Assembly: GCA_036365455.1 (NCBI GenBank)
Contig: JAWQUS010000011.1
Span: forward strand, 3,306,001-3,370,000
Direction: 5' to 3'
DNA: 64,000 nucleotides
Source of the DNA: Macrosoma leucophasiata
Lineage: Eukaryota; Arthropoda; Insecta; Lepidoptera; Hedylidae
Shown here: positions 43,049 through 54,326 of the stretch, one piece after another
Layout: each line of letters begins with the position of its first letter
How positions within the stretch are numbered: position 1 is the first letter of the stretch
Notes under the pieces: model-generated
What the model was told of the DNA's origin: nothing
The model's database searches: none
The model's input: only the letters and a program-made list of their open reading frames with translations
Program-made: the position numbers and the translations under genes

Positions 43049-43134
43049 TTACAAATATGTTTTTTTATAATTCCAAAAGGATAATAAAGTCTGATAAAAT
43101 TAGGAATATTTTGATTATAAAAGTTATCTGTAAA

Positions 43135-43330
43135 AAATGAGCGGAGTTAATTTTGTGGAGTCACGGTCAATTGTTCCCTTTGTCCTTTTCGTCAGAGGAG
43201 AAATTTTCCGCCCGGTCGGTGATAGTTTGCGCGAAATGTACTTTAATTCAGTATGGAACGTTTGCGGAAATATTTCCAATTATTTCGCGTTCAAACGAGT
43301 TTTTTGGAATTACAGAAAACAATTTTAATT
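43135..43330 (+). repeat. Repeat X, uninterrupted copy
   Basis: GAGCGGAGTTAATTTTGTGG through TTCCAATTATTTCGCGTTCA to TTACAGAAAACAATTTTAAT. Serves as the empty-site reference for the copy split at 43929/45412. Confidence 0.65.
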
Positions 43331-43373
43331 CTATATAATCTTGAAACTATTCACAACATTTGAATTTATTGAA

Positions 43374-43453
43374 CGCAACTTCACGCCTGTAGTCCCCTAA
43401 GGGGTAAGCAGAGGTAAATGCATACATGCAAACAGCCACAATTCGCCGGTTAT
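43374..43453 (-). mobile_element. SINE-T1 3' end fragment
   Basis: AACTTCACGCCTGTAGTCCC to CACAATTCGCCGGTTA. Confidence 0.55.
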
Positions 43454-43495
43454 ATAGTTATTGAGACTCAGAATTACACAACGTATTAAAAATAA

Positions 43496-43686
43496 AAACT
43501 GGTTGCCTGTAAAGTCGGTTTTACGGGCGAAGATTTTACGTGACAACGTTTTTTTCTCGGTAGAAAGGCATTCGCCGGTCCGGCAGGCCTCTCTCTCGTT
43601 CGGTGACTCATCGTTACGTTACCGGGCGTTACACTTTTTCATGAGTGACTCCGAGCCGCAACCTAATTTAAGACGTTGTCACGTCA
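43496..43686. repeat. 196-bp unit, inverted third copy
   Basis: Complement of 15041-15236 with very few differences; single here, not tandem. Confidence 0.7.
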
Positions 43687-43778
43687 AAAAATAGTAATAA
43701 ATATGTTACTCTCACATTTTAATATACTCTGATAATATGAAGGAATATGTTTATTACAAAAGCTACTCGTATTAGCAA

Positions 43779-43929
43779 GAAATGAGCGGTGTTCATTTTG
43801 TGGAGTCACGGTCAATTGGTTCCTTTGTCCTTTTCGTCGGATGAGAAATTTTATTTTCCGCCCGGTCGACGATGGTTGGCGCAAATTGTACTTTAATTCA
43901 GTATGGTACGTTTGTGGAAATATATCCAA
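43779..43929 (+). repeat. Repeat X, left part of interrupted copy
   Basis: GAGCGGTGTTCATTTTGTGG to AAATATATCCAA. Resumes at 45412 with TTATTTCGCGTTCAAACGAG and runs to ~45460. Confidence 0.65.
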
Positions 43930-45041
43930 CTGGCTGTGCCCGCGACTTCGTCTACGTGAGAAAAAATATGATTGTTCAGTATCAGCTTGTATAAAAGTAG
44001 CGTAAGTTACTCCTTATCACATCAGCTATCTGCCAGTGAAAGTCCCGTCAAAATCGGAGACACTCAAATTCTGTTTATTTATAAGTAGGTTTGTATATAA
44101 GTATGGTTGTATGGGGATAAAAGTAGCCTAAGTTACTCCTTATCATATCAGCTATCTGCCAGTGAAAGTCCCGTCAAAGTCGAAGACACTCCAATTCTTC
44201 TTATTTGTTTGTAGGTATGTATGTATGTATGTATGGAGATAAAAGTAGCCTAAGTTACTCCTTGTTACATCAGCTACCTACCCATGGAAGTCCCGTCAAA
44301 GTCGGATACACTCCAATTCTACTTATTTGTATGTAGGTATGTATGTGTGTATGGATGTATGGAGATAAAAGTAGCCTTAGTTACTCCTTATCCCATCAGC
44401 TATCTGCCAGTGAAAGTCCCGTCAAAATCGGTCAAGCCGTTCCCAAGATTAGCCCCGCCAAACAGACAGACAGACAAAAATTGAAAAAAATTGTAAAAAT
44501 ATGCGTTTAGCAAAAAGCGGTTATTTTAATATTACAAACAGACACTCCAATTTTAAGAGTCGACATTACAGCGGTAACAGAAATACATAATTTGTGAAAA
44601 TGTTAGCTTTCTAGCTATCACTATTTATGAGATACAGCCTGGTGACAGACAGTCGGCCAGATGGACAGACAGACAGACAGCGGAGGATTAATAATCCGTA
44701 GGACCCGTTTTTACCTTTTAGGTCCGAAACCCCCTAAAAGATAGAACTAAGATACAGAATAGCTTAAAAATATTCGATACGATTCTTTAAATCGACATAA
44801 CTTTTTTATTTCTGAACCGATTCACATGAAACAAACACTAAATGTTAAGTGAAATAAACCACAATATATTAGTGAAAACCGCAAATCGAATAAGCCGTTT
44901 CTGATATTAACGTGCACAAACACACAGACAAACAGACATTTTTCCGGGATAAAAAGTACCCAGTGTTGTGCGCCAAAGATTCTAATATAATCGTACCAAG
45001 TTTCATTGTAATCGGACCAGTAGCTTTTATGTGATGCTTGA

Positions 45042-45078
<37 letters not shown>

Positions 45079-45215
45079 TAGACAGACAAAAAAAAATCTA
45101 AATCTAAATCTAATCACATATTTGTGTTCAGTATCGATCTAATAACATCCCCTGGTATTTATTTTTTCAATATTTTTAATGTACAGAACTTTCACTTCTA
45201 CAGATTTATTATATA
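43930..45215 (-). mobile_element. Helitron-A long form, inverted copy
   Basis: Plus-strand left end CTGG (decayed CTAG) after A. Same content as 42273-43048 read backwards: four ~125-bp units (GTTACTCCTT near 44007, 44136, 44257, 44381), TTTCTGATATTAACGTGCAC, then a longer (CAGA)n run at 45052. About 300 bp extra around 44560-44870. Its TC end is missing and it abuts Helitron-B. Confidence 0.7.
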
Positions 45216-45411
45216 CTAGCGGCCCGCCCCGGCTTCGCCCGCGCTGCTCTGCTCCTATTAGTCATAGCGTAATGTAAGCTATCCTATCTCTCAAGTTGGA
45301 TCGAACTGCACATGGTGTGCGAATTTTATTATAATCGGTTAAGTGGTTTAGGAGTCCATTGAGGACAAACATTGTGACACGAGATTTATATATATTAAGA
45401 TTAAGTATAGA
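45216..45411 (-). mobile_element. Helitron-B in tandem with the inverted Helitron-A
   Basis: CTAG at 45216-45219, GA at 45410-45411, T follows. Close to 24249-24422. Confidence 0.7.
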
Positions 45412-45528
45412 TTATTTCGCGTTCAAACGAGTTTTTTTGGAATGATAGAAAATAATTATACTTTATGTTTAATGAATACAATCTGATCACGTGGACTAAG
45501 TATAATAAGTAAATGTTGAAGCTTAAAG

Positions 45529-45783
45529 TTTTTTTTTAATGTAATTGAAGTGGCAAGCAAGCATGCAGTTCACATTGATGTTAAGTGATGAGTGCAGCCT
45601 ATAGACACCCACACAATGACCAGAGGTCAAAATGCAGATGCGTTGCCACTCCTGAGGCCTAAGGTGTTACCACCTGACCCGAAACACGATAGTGCTGATC
45701 ACTACCATTTAGCGGCAAGAATATTGGGTAATGCGGTGGTGCCTACGCCTGCGAGCTCCATCACTGGAGCTCTACCACCAGTA
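45529..45783 (-). mobile_element. SINE-A with internal deletion
   Basis: Poly(T) to CTACCACCAGTAG; the GTTATGCCTCTGTGCCGG block is missing. AAAGTT precedes the poly(T) and follows the head, a likely target duplication. Confidence 0.75.
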
Positions 45784-46108
45784 GAAAGTTAATGACTTAA
45801 AACTGTAGATATCAATTTAACCCATCAAGTCACAAGAAAAATATGACAATTGATTTGAATTGTATCTCCGCCAATATAGGCCTCCTGATCCGTGAGAGAA
45901 CAAACATTATTATTTCTAGGACCTACTGAGGTAAACGCTGCCCAACTCGGTTAGGTCACTATGGGCCTCATAAGAACGCTTAAGGCCACGCAGAGAGCAA
46001 TGGAGAGAGCTATGCTTGGAGTTTCCCTACAAGATCAAATTAGGATATCCGCATGAGAACCAAAGTAACCGACATAGTATGTTCTTAGGTTTTCGCGAGC
46101 TACACTCA

Positions 46109-46397
46109 TTGAAATAAAACTAGTTTTCGGATTGATCGAATAGAAATTGATAGCTTGCTACAACTAGATTATACTGAGGCAGTCAAAGCGTCTCAGCAGT
46201 GGCTCACTACCGTTAAAACTACTCAGGAAGTTGGTAATAAAATGTGTGTCCAATAACTCCACTTAACTTCCATCCAACTCATTTTGGATTATTTAAAGTC
46301 AAACCCGACGTTTTGGTCGCTTTTCAGCTTCCGTGGTCTCGGGCAGTCTGCCCTATATTAATTAGCGAGATAAATCCGAAAACTAGTTTTATTTCAA
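46109..46397. mobile_element. Foldback MITE related to family G
   Basis: TTGAAATAAAACTAGTTTTC and complement at 46373-46397; centre CCGTGGTCTCGGGCAGTCTG echoes family G. About 150 bp of other sequence lies between the arms. Confidence 0.55.
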
Positions 46398-46414
46398 TAA
46401 GCGATATAACCCAG

Positions 46415-46682
46415 CGAATAGCGAAACTCAAATGGCAGTGGGCAGTGGGCAGAGCATATAGCTCGTAGAACCGTAGCCCGTTACAGCATAAGCGTAGGCC
46501 CTCCAGTAGTGATGGACGATCTGGTGAAGGTTGCTGGCAATTGCTGGATGACAGCGATTGACAGCAACCTTTACCAGGTCTTTAGCGCAGGCCCAAGACC
46601 GTTAGTTGTTTCAATTTTTGGAGAAGGCTTTTACTCAGCTGTAAACGTCTTTTGTCTTAAGCGATGGTGATGATCAGTGACT
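46415..46682 (+). pseudogene. RTE LINE ORF2 C-terminus, decayed
   Basis: KLKWQWAVGRAYSS is readable (K-x-K-W-Q-W-A-G-x-I-A-R in intact copies), then G-W-x-I-x-W-M-x-A remnants and a GATGGTGATGATC tail. A direct repeat GGCAGTGGGCAGTGGGCAG inserted extra bases. Contains several stops. Confidence 0.65.
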
Positions 46683-47075
46683 GATGGCGTAAAAGCTGTC
46701 AAGCTTCGGCATCAATCGAAACAAAATAGTAAGCGGCATTAAAATTAGGTCTTATAGTAGTGTCTACGAGCTCAAGCTCCGCTACAAAAGCTCTGCCAAA
46801 TAAACCTCGATTTCAATTATTTAAATGAATAAAAATTTAACTATCAATTCTAGCAAAACGATTAAACATTTCCAAATGATTTCACGTCCCATTATACAGT
46901 GGTCATAATCTTTTAAATAAATGCAAAAACTTGATACATTAAACGTTCAGTGTTATCTGAAACGTTTCGTTTCGTTATAGCGAGATTACCTCTGTAATAG
47001 CAATAATAAAATTCAAGAAGCGACTTTAATAGCTTATTTTATGACTGAGACCCGCTGCAATTCCAGATACTCCAC
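46683..47075. other. Unassigned stretch
   Basis: Nothing definable. Confidence 0.35.
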
Positions 47076-47218
47076 GTGGACTTGCACGTGTTGTTGTATA
47101 AAGTACTAGATGTGCAAGCGACCTCGCCCGCGTGAGAGTTTATGATTGTTCAGTATCTACCCGGACGAAGTCGTGGGTGCAGTACTAGTACTTTATACAA
47201 CAACACGCGTAAGTCCAC
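47076..47218. repeat. 34-bp inverted repeat around a Helitron-A 3' end
   Basis: Arms 47076-47109 and 47185-47218 match at 32 of 34 positions (TTGTTGTATAAAGTACTAG). Between them is the ACCTCGCCCGCGTGAGAG ... CGGACGAAGTCGTGGGTG terminal hairpin of Helitron-A. Confidence 0.7.
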
Positions 47219-47473
47219 TTTTTTTTTTTTTTTTTTATTTTATTGAAGTGGCAAACAAGCATACAGTTCACATTGATGTTAAGTGATGACTGCAGCCTAT
47301 AGACACCCACACAAAGACCAAGGTCAAAATGCAAATGCGTTACCACTCCTGAGGCCTAAGGTGTTATGCCTCTGTGCCGGAAATTACAGGGCCGTACATT
47401 ACCACCTGACCGGAACACGATAGTGCTGAACACTACCATTTAGCGGCAAGTAAATCAGGCAATGCGGAGGTAA
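47219..47473 (-). mobile_element. SINE-A, head lost
   Basis: Long poly(T) of ~17, body to AGTAAATCAGGCAATGCGG; then joins a Helitron-A piece. Confidence 0.7.
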
Positions 47474-47483
47474 CGTGGAGTGG

Positions 47484-47715
47484 AGTCTAAGATACTCCTT
47501 ATCACATCAGCTATCTGCCAGTGAAAGTCCCGTCAAAATCGATCCAGCCGTTCCCATGATTAGCCCCGCCAAACAGACAGACAGACTAAAATTGTAAAAA
47601 ATGTTGTTTCGATATGGGTATGTACCGTGTATACATAATAATATATACGCATTTAGTAAAATGCGGTTAATTTTATATTACAAAAAGACACTCAAATTTT
47701 ATTTATTTGTATAGA
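47484..47715 (-). mobile_element. Helitron-A, TC half
   Basis: From ACTCCTTATCACATCAGCTA to ATTTATTTGTATAGA, GA at 47714-47715. The CTAG end is missing at the SINE junction. Confidence 0.65.
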
Positions 47716-47822
47716 TAATATAACAATGCGAACATGCATGTTGTTTACGTAGTTCAAATGCCATGGGTGGCTAAACATGTACAACAGCACACATTTTTAT
47801 TTTGCACCTGCTGCAAATATCT
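47716..47822. repeat. ~107-bp segment duplicated at 48313-48426
   Basis: Shares TTTACGTAGTTCAAA, CCATGGG and TACAACAGCACACATTTT with the right copy; the copies bracket a Helitron and a 5S-SINE. Confidence 0.65.
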
Positions 47823-47827
47823 ATTAC

Positions 47828-48051
47828 TCGCCCCGGCTCGGGTGCGATGTTAGCTGGGTAGCTAACATCGCACCCGCGCGAAGCCGGGGAGAGGAGAGGG
47901 TTCTCCTATTCATCTAAGCGTGATATTATACCCTAAAGCCTTCATCGATAAATGTGCTATTAAACACTGAAATAATTTTTCGAATCGGACTAGTAGTTTC
48001 TGAGATTAAAGCAAACAAACAAACTCTTCAGCTTTATAATATAAGTATAGA
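47828..48051 (-). mobile_element. Helitron-B with duplicated 3' hairpin
   Basis: GA at 48050-48051. At the other end CGGGTGCGATGTTAGCT and its exact complement are separated by GGGT, so the terminal sequence is present twice, inverted. Confidence 0.65.
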
Positions 48052-48055
48052 TAGA

Positions 48056-48307
48056 AGCGCGCATGGGCCAATGGCTGGTGTAGATCGGAAGCGATCTACT
48101 CGGTTAAGCGATACGGCCGCGGTCGGGTGTGTGATGGGTGACCGCTAGTGGCAAATTAAAATGCGCGTTTCCAACGGGTTGGTCACTAACCCTTATCTCC
48201 ATCAACCTGCATTGGAGCAGCGTGGTGGAGTAAGCTCCAGGCCTCCCTCCAAAAAGGGGAGAGACTCGTGCCCAGCAGTGGGACGTATAATGGGTTGCCA
48301 TTATTAT
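48056..48307 (+). mobile_element. 5S-headed SINE with internal deletion
   Basis: Head complete (GGTTAAGCGATACGGCCGCG, TGATGGGTGACCGC), then a jump from GCGCGTTTCC to AACGGGTTGGTCACTAACC, and the 3' end with CCATTATTATA. Confidence 0.7.
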
Positions 48308-48312
48308 ATAGA

Positions 48313-48426
48313 TAGAAGTATAGATAACATTGAGAACATGCATATGCTTTACGTAGTTCAAAAGCCATGGGCGGTCAAACAGTACAACAGCACACATTTT
48401 ATTTTACACCTTCTGCAAATATCTAG
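48313..48426. repeat. Right copy of the 107-bp duplicated segment
   Basis: See 47716-47822. Confidence 0.65.
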
Positions 48427-48699
48427 TGTCTATATCTTGACAAACTCTCTTAACCAAGTATTTTTTCATTTTAATTCGTTTTGTTATTGAGTCCCATGCG
48501 TAAAAAACAGCCTTATAACTTATTCATGAAGTTTGTTCCCAATCTCCTTCCCAATTGAAAAAAACGCAATATCACTTACTCCTTAACCTGGGGATTGTAG
48601 CCGGGACCGAAGCTATTAAATGAAATTGAATATTATATTCACTACTACTAGGGATATAAGATAGTCAATTTATACAACAGTATCCAACAAGCTATAGAA

Positions 48700-49038
48700 G
48701 CGCGCATGGCCCGGCGGTCGGGCAGTATGATGGGTGACCGCTAGTGGCAAATTAAATGCGCGTTTCCGTGCTTCGGAGGGCACGTTAAGCCATTGGTCCC
48801 GGTTGCTATCGATAGACAGCAGTCGTTAAACCTTGTCGGAGGCCTTATGCCGGCCGGATGAGGGCGGTTTGAAAAACATCCGACGTCGGGTTGGCCACTA
48901 ACACACACACCTCCACCAATCCGCATTGGAGCAGCGTGGTGGAGGAAGCTCCAGGCCTCTCCCCACCAAAAAAAAAGGGTAGACTCGTGCCCAGCAGTGG
49001 GACGTATAATGGCTTGCCATTATTATTATTACTATTAT
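48700..49038 (+). mobile_element. 5S-headed SINE, head internally deleted
   Basis: GCGCGCATGGCCCGGCGG is joined directly to TCGGGCAGTATGATGGGTGACC; rest of body and (ATT)n tail complete. Confidence 0.7.
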
Positions 49039-49275
49039 CCAACAATAAATAATGCATATCGAGACTACGAAAGAGACAATCGGCTAGTTTCGACTTCGTA
49101 GAGTGTTATCTCTGCTGCATACTGCCTACGTAAGCACTGATAGTTTGGTATTGGTTAAAACTTGATCAAGATGGTCGATAAACGTCAGATAGGTAAGGTG
49201 AGAAAGAGATAACGCTCTACAGACCCCGAAATAGGCCGAAGTCTCCTTCCTAAGGTCGATGTGCAATATTTCTAG
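49038..49275. mobile_element. Family H MITE, complete
   Basis: CCAACAATAAATAATGCATA ... CGATGTGCAATATTTCTAGC; inner arms GAGTGTTATCTCT and AGAGATAACGCTC. Inserted at the (ATT)n tail of a 5S-SINE. Confidence 0.65.
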
Positions 49276-49324
49276 CTAGACATAGTACATTAATAAATCT
49301 AATTACGTCTATTACTTTATGGTG

Positions 49325-49725
49325 TGTGTATCTTCACGCCAGGTCCCTAACGGGGTAGGCAGAGAGTGTAGAGCGCCAGATATCCCGGTCCTGACAAACC
49401 TCTTGTGCCTCGTCTACCTTCATCATTCTCTTCATACATGAACGCCGATTCCTAAGACTTGACACCACCATCAGACAGAACTCGACCTATTTGGTCATGG
49501 TAGGTCAGTCTTGGTCTTCCTGGGCCTCTGCAACCATCCACATTCGCTTTGTATATGTGTTTAGTCATTCGCTCATTCGACATTCTTTCTATATGCCCGA
49601 ACCATCGGAGCATACCTTTTTTCATTTTTACACCGATACTACGTTTCATTCACACAAAGCCTCTTTCTTACATCTTCGTTACGATCACTTTATGGCAAAG
49701 GCAGTAAAGGTGAGATTAAATTAAC
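49325..49725 (-). pseudogene. LINE ORF2 C-terminal fragment
   Basis: Minus frame MKKGMLRWFGHIERMSNERM, TKHIYKANVDG then RGPGRPRLTYHDQIGRVL. This is the R-W-F-G-H-I-E-R-M ... G-R-G-R-P-R-x-T-Y-x-D-Q-I tail of a non-LTR ORF2. After a frameshift the sequence continues to M-K-R-M-M and V-x-Q-D-R and ends with P-V-R-D-L-A. It complements the shorter pieces at 4683 and 52862, and together the three show the full 130-residue tail. Confidence 0.75.
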
Positions 49726-49892
49726 AATTTCCAGGATTCACTAATTAATTAATCTAGCCTTAATCTACGAATTGCCCAAATCATTGGGATAGTGATTCAG
49801 TGATTTATTAGATTGATTTCGATTTCAATTACTAGAGAGATTATTGAACTATCCTAATCATCTATATTTACAGACAATGGTTTCATGAAACC

Positions 49893-50125
49893 TTTTTTTT
49901 ATATTATGGAAGTGGCAAACCAGCATGCCGTTCACACTGATGTTAAGTGATGACTACAGCCTATAGACACCCAAAAAAAAAGACCAAGGTCAAAATGCAG
50001 ATATGTTACCACTCCTGAGGCTTAAGGTGTTATGCCACTGTGCCGGAAATAACAGGGCCGTACATTACCACCTGACCGGAAAACGATAGTGCTGGACACT
50101 ACCATTTAGCGGCAAATATATTAAT
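49893..50125 (-). mobile_element. SINE-A, head lost
   Basis: Poly(T), CAAACCAGCATGCCGTTCAC, to ACCATTTAGCGGCAAATATA. Confidence 0.7.
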
Positions 50126-50156
50126 ATTAATCTACTATGGCACGCTGGTGGCATTT

Positions 50157-50394
50157 ATTTTTTTGTAACGAAGGTGGCAAACAAATATGCAGTTCACATT
50201 GATGTTAAGTGATGACTGCAGCCTATTCACACCCGCACAAAGACCAGAGGTCAAAATGCAGGATGCGTTGCCACCCCTGAGACCTTAGTTATTATGTCAC
50301 TGTCATAGTTAAAGCATACCATACATTACCATTTAACCGGAACACGATAGTGCCGAACACTACTATTTAGCGGCAGATAAATTAGGTGGTTGGA
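50157..50394 (-). mobile_element. SINE-A, older subfamily, head lost
   Basis: TGTAACGAAGGTGGCAAAC to GCGGCAGATAAATTAGGT, same orientation as the previous copy. Confidence 0.65.
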
Positions 50395-50589
50395 TGAAGA
50401 GCATTCCTCAATAGTTTTAGGGTGGTTTTAAGTATGCGTTTTGTTTTGAAAGTAAACAATTAGAAAACACCCGAAAAATGTTAAGAATGCCTTACTTGCA
50501 AATGATCTTTTATCAGGTAAAAAGATAGCATATTTTATAGAAAATGGAAAGAAAAATTTGACTAAAATTATGTTTGTCCACCATTTTGA

Positions 50590-50712
50590 TATTTTTTTGA
50601 CCAATACCGGACTATCAGTGCTTACGTGGACAGTGTGCAGCAGAGATAACGCTCTACGAAGTCGAAACTAGCCGATTGTCACTTTCATAGGCTCGATGTG
50701 CAGTATTTCTTG
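50590..50712. mobile_element. Family H MITE, half copy
   Basis: GACCAATACCGGACTATCAG to CGATGTGCAGTATTTCTTG. Confidence 0.6.
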
Positions 50713-50734
50713 ATGAGCACTGTACCTTAGTTAT

Positions 50735-50924
50735 TACATTCATCACTCCAGCCGACACACGTCAACTGCTGTACAAAGCATTCCCCAAAGACGCCCATAA
50801 CATTGTTGCGCGTCACTAGGGGAGAATATGCCACAATCGTCACGCTCGGCAAGCGGATTGACAATCGCAGTAGTGGTAGATTTATTGCGGGACGCTGCTG
50901 CCCATCCCACGTTATTATATTTAA
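50735..50924 (-). mobile_element. RTE-related 3' end copy
   Basis: Minus strand ends TTGTACAGCAGTTGACGTGT (F-V-Q-Q-L-T) with the frame GVFGECFVQQLTCVG. 5' part shared with 9520-9715. Confidence 0.6.
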
Positions 50925-51246
50925 TAATGGCAACCCTTGATACGTCCCACTGCTGGGCACGAGTTTCTCCCCTTTTTGCGGGGAGGCCTGGAGCTTACTC
51001 CACCACGCTGCTCCAATGCGAGTTGGTGAAGGTACGGGTTAGTGGCCAACCCGCTGTCGGATGTTTTTAAACCTCCTAACTCCGACAAGGTTTAACGACT
51101 GTTGTCTATCGATAGCAACCGGGACCGACGGCTTAACGTGCCCTCCGAAGCACGGGAAGCCACTAGCGGTCACCCATACACACCGACCGCGGCCGTAACA
51201 CTTAACCGAGTAGATCGCTTGCGATCTACACCAGCCGCGGGGCTCT
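50925..51246 (-). mobile_element. 5S-headed SINE, near full length
   Basis: Plus strand begins AATAATGGCAACCCTTGATA (tail) and ends GCGATCTACACCAGCCGCGG (head). CGGTCACCCATACACACCGA is the 5S-like box. Confidence 0.7.
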
Positions 51247-51716
51247 GCGTTATTATATTTAGTACCGGCCTATTGGAATGACCACCACTGTTCGATAGTG
51301 GGTAATGGGGTCGTCACATCCCGATGCCTTCACTACATCACTAACAAGCAAAAGCAGTCAAATTGGTCGAATGATATCTCACAAAGAGCACAAAAATTAA
51401 AATGATACCGAGCAAAATTATCACAACTCCAAGCAGTAGCGATTTCATTAATGATTCCAAACCAAGTTAGTGCAAAGCGAAAGTTCAAGAACAGAGCTTT
51501 AAACAGCCGACTTGATACTAATTTGCTCATTTATTATGGTCTTTGTAAGTTTGTCTCTGGAGATTAATCTCGGCGCATACCTTATAGCAGTTCAGGTTAA
51601 TCTCGTATAATTGTGTTGGGCTATGTTAAGGAGCGATATTGCAACTATTTTTTACTACTGATATGACTACTAGTGTAACAAAACACCAAGCATTAATTAA
51701 TTTTTTGGTTGTTTTG
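51247..51716. other. Unassigned stretch
   Basis: No feature recognised. Confidence 0.35.
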
Positions 51717-51882
51717 TATGGCCCTGTAATTTTCGCCATAGAAGCATAACACCTTAGGCCTCAGGAGTGGTAACGCATCTGAATTTTGACCTTGGTCTTT
51801 CTGTGGGTGTCTACAGGCTGCAGTCATCACTTAACATCAATGTGAATTGCATTCTTGTTTGCCAGTTCCATTACAAAAAATA
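51717..51882 (+). mobile_element. SINE-A, 3' half
   Basis: TGGCCCTGTAATTTTCGCCA to TTACAAAAAATAAATAAA. Confidence 0.65.
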
Positions 51883-52137
51883 AATAAATTGTAAAGCCAC
51901 TTAGATCCATGAAGCATAAGTAAATGTACCCCGACCTCTGTTTCTGTGGTGTCGCTGTCTCTTTTTACCATATAAGAAAAATATGGAGGGACCACACTGC
52001 TATTCCTGTGATCCTTTCTCCATCCTGTGGATGTTGATAGTTTAATATCTCTTTAAAAACGTATTCGTAGTGTTGTCTCCATCCTGGTGACTTGTAACAC
52101 AGGTATCTATATACCTATCAGTGGCACCAGTCTCCCA

Positions 52138-52332
52138 CTAATAAGGTGAATCTAAGCAAATAGCTCTAATTGTGTTTATTGTATGTAACCCTCCACTGTC
52201 TGTCCACTTCACGACAATATGTGTAAAGACTGAAAAATCAAGGTCTCCGTTGCGCACTTGACCATCCCTACATATTATCGTTCCGCCCCGATAACTTTTT
52301 AGGTTAATAACGTCCCTACATGTATTATTCAT
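52138..52332 (-). pseudogene. Possible DNA-transposase remnant
   Basis: A 64-codon minus frame contains HIVVKWTDSGGLHTINTI. The pattern V-V-K-W-x-D-x-x-x-V-H-x-x-S/N-T resembles the region after the second catalytic Asp in piggyBac transposases. It is too short to be sure, and no TIR or TTAA could be tied to it. Nothing else is recognised in 51883-52860. Confidence 0.25.
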
Positions 52333-52861
52333 ATGTCAAATAAAAGCTCTTTTTTTTAAATAATATGATATACGGGAGCCAAATTATATTGACCCCAAAT
52401 AAGAGTCATTGGCTGTTAAAGAAAAAATAATTTAATTAAAAATACTTGCGGCCAAATTTTGATAGGCAACCTAGTGAATATATATTAAATATTCTCTAGG
52501 ATCTCTAGATTATAAATATGCGTAAAAAATTAATTAGCAGCATATCTGGATAAACGAATAGATTCTGCAGTGGGATCCTAACCTATAAATATGGTTTAAA
52601 TTGAATGTGATACAAGTCAAAATATAGTGGTCATTCTCGCTTAAATCTCGTATCGTAACTCAGAATAACAGTCGGAAGTCGTAATAATGTTTACGTAAAG
52701 CAACTTGTCTGAATTTAGAATAATTATTTTGCCGACAATTAAGACTGGTCTTTCGTTGTGGGACAGCTGGTATTTATTATGGCCCCGGCCCGTCACTTGG
52801 AAAGGATTAGGTACGTTGGAAAATATTTGTAAGGGCCATGCACAATGTTTTTATTTCAGGC

Positions 52862-53105
52862 AACGATGACGCGCATTTTCCGCAAAATTACTATGAAAAC
52901 AGAGGCCCAGGAAAACTAAGACTGACCTACCATGACCAAATAGGTCTGTCTGAGAGTGACGCCAAAAGTCTTTGGAATCGGCATGCATGTATGAAGAGAA
53001 TGATGAATGTAGACGGAGCACGAGAAGTGTGTCAGGACCGAGATATCTGGCGCTCCACACCGTTTGAATACCCCGTAAGGGACTTGGCGTGAATATACAA
53101 ATAAC
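52862..53105 (+). pseudogene. LINE ORF2 C-terminal fragment
   Basis: RGPGKLRLTYHDQIGLSESD, then SLWNRHACMKRMMNVDGARE, VCQDRDIWRSTPFEYPVRDL and a stop after Ala. Same protein tail as 49325-49725 on the other strand. The frame is open throughout, but the N-terminal side is missing. Confidence 0.75.
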
Positions 53106-53302
53106 TATGAAAAGGATGTTGTCACAACCAACAAGGAGTAAACTCCAAAAAAAACAAATATAATTACAAAATCTAAAAATAAGATTCTTAGAGAAAAGTC
53201 AATTCGTCCTACCTATTTTTTATTTATAGATCTATTTGGACGCCGAAAATAACCCAGTGCGGATAAATTTCAGGATGGAGTGGAGACAATCGCGTTAGAG
53301 TA

Positions 53303-53593
53303 TTTTTTTTTTTTAATGTTTTGGAAGTGGCAAACAAGCATGCAGTTCACATTGATGTTAAGTGATGACTGCAGCCTATAGACACCCACACAAAGACCAA
53401 GGTCAAAATGCAGATGCGTTGCCACTCCTGAGGCCTAAGGTGTTATGCCTCTGTGCCGGAAATTACAGGGCCGTACATTACCACCTGACCGGAACACGAT
53501 AGTGCTGAACACTACCATTTAGCGGCAAGTATATTAGGTAATGCGGTGGTGCCTAAGCCCGCGAGCTCCGTCACTGGAGCTCTACCACCAGTA
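53303..53593 (-). mobile_element. SINE-A, full length, young
   Basis: Long poly(T), all blocks present, head GAGCTCTACCACCAGT. A good consensus copy. Confidence 0.8.
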
Positions 53594-53815
53594 AAAATTA
53601 CATTTTTACAGAAATATAAATAACAAGACATATTATTTAGATTTGTGTAAGAGCTTCTAAAGGCATGTAAACTGTATTTTTTTAAAGCAGTTATATAACG
53701 GTGCCTGAAAACCTGATGAGCATGAGCTCTAAGTAGATTATACTTTTTGTCTATTAAGATTTAATCAGAAAGAATGGATACTATCTATTTCAATTCAAAT
53801 GAAGACGTCTACTGC

Positions 53816-53945
53816 TACACTCAGCCTTCCCCATAGATGGCCACAACGTGCGTCATTGGGGGAGAATATCCCATAATAGCCACTTGGCATACGGATAGAT
53901 AATAGCAATGGCGGCATTTCTACTGTAGACACCATCCATATTCCG
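53816..53945 (-). mobile_element. RTE-related 3' end scrap
   Basis: AGCCTTCCCCATAGATGGCC and TTGGGGGAGAATATCCC correspond to 50780-50860. Confidence 0.5.
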
Positions 53946-54326
53946 GGGCGTCTCAGTCGGACAGGGATTCCGCCGAGTGCAACCTGTTCAGTTTATTATT
54001 ATTCCATACTATTATAATCAGGCTCCTGAAGAGTACTTTAACATCGAACGCGTAATTCGCATTCTCTACACGTAGATATATGTTGAAGACTTGCACCCTT
54101 TTCCCCGCGCAACCATTGATATACGAGATAATAGAAAGCATGTTTTTTGTAAAACGGCATTTTGAGAGCCGTAATAAAGTTTCAAACTCAAATTTAACGC
54201 TTGAAATCGTCTTTAGAAATGAAACTGAGAATCGAAATAAAAATTATTGAAAAATAAAAATATTTAAGCTGAAACTTTACTTATGTGATCTATTTTTGTC
54301 TGACTGGGTACGATTTATGTGTCAAA
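53946..54326. other. Unassigned stretch
   Basis: No feature recognised. Confidence 0.35.

Noticed and set aside
48104..48397. 97-codon minus-strand ORF
   Set aside because: Lies across 5S-SINE sequence and the duplicated flank; similar frames recur in other SINE copies at 16171-16553 and 48741-49057.
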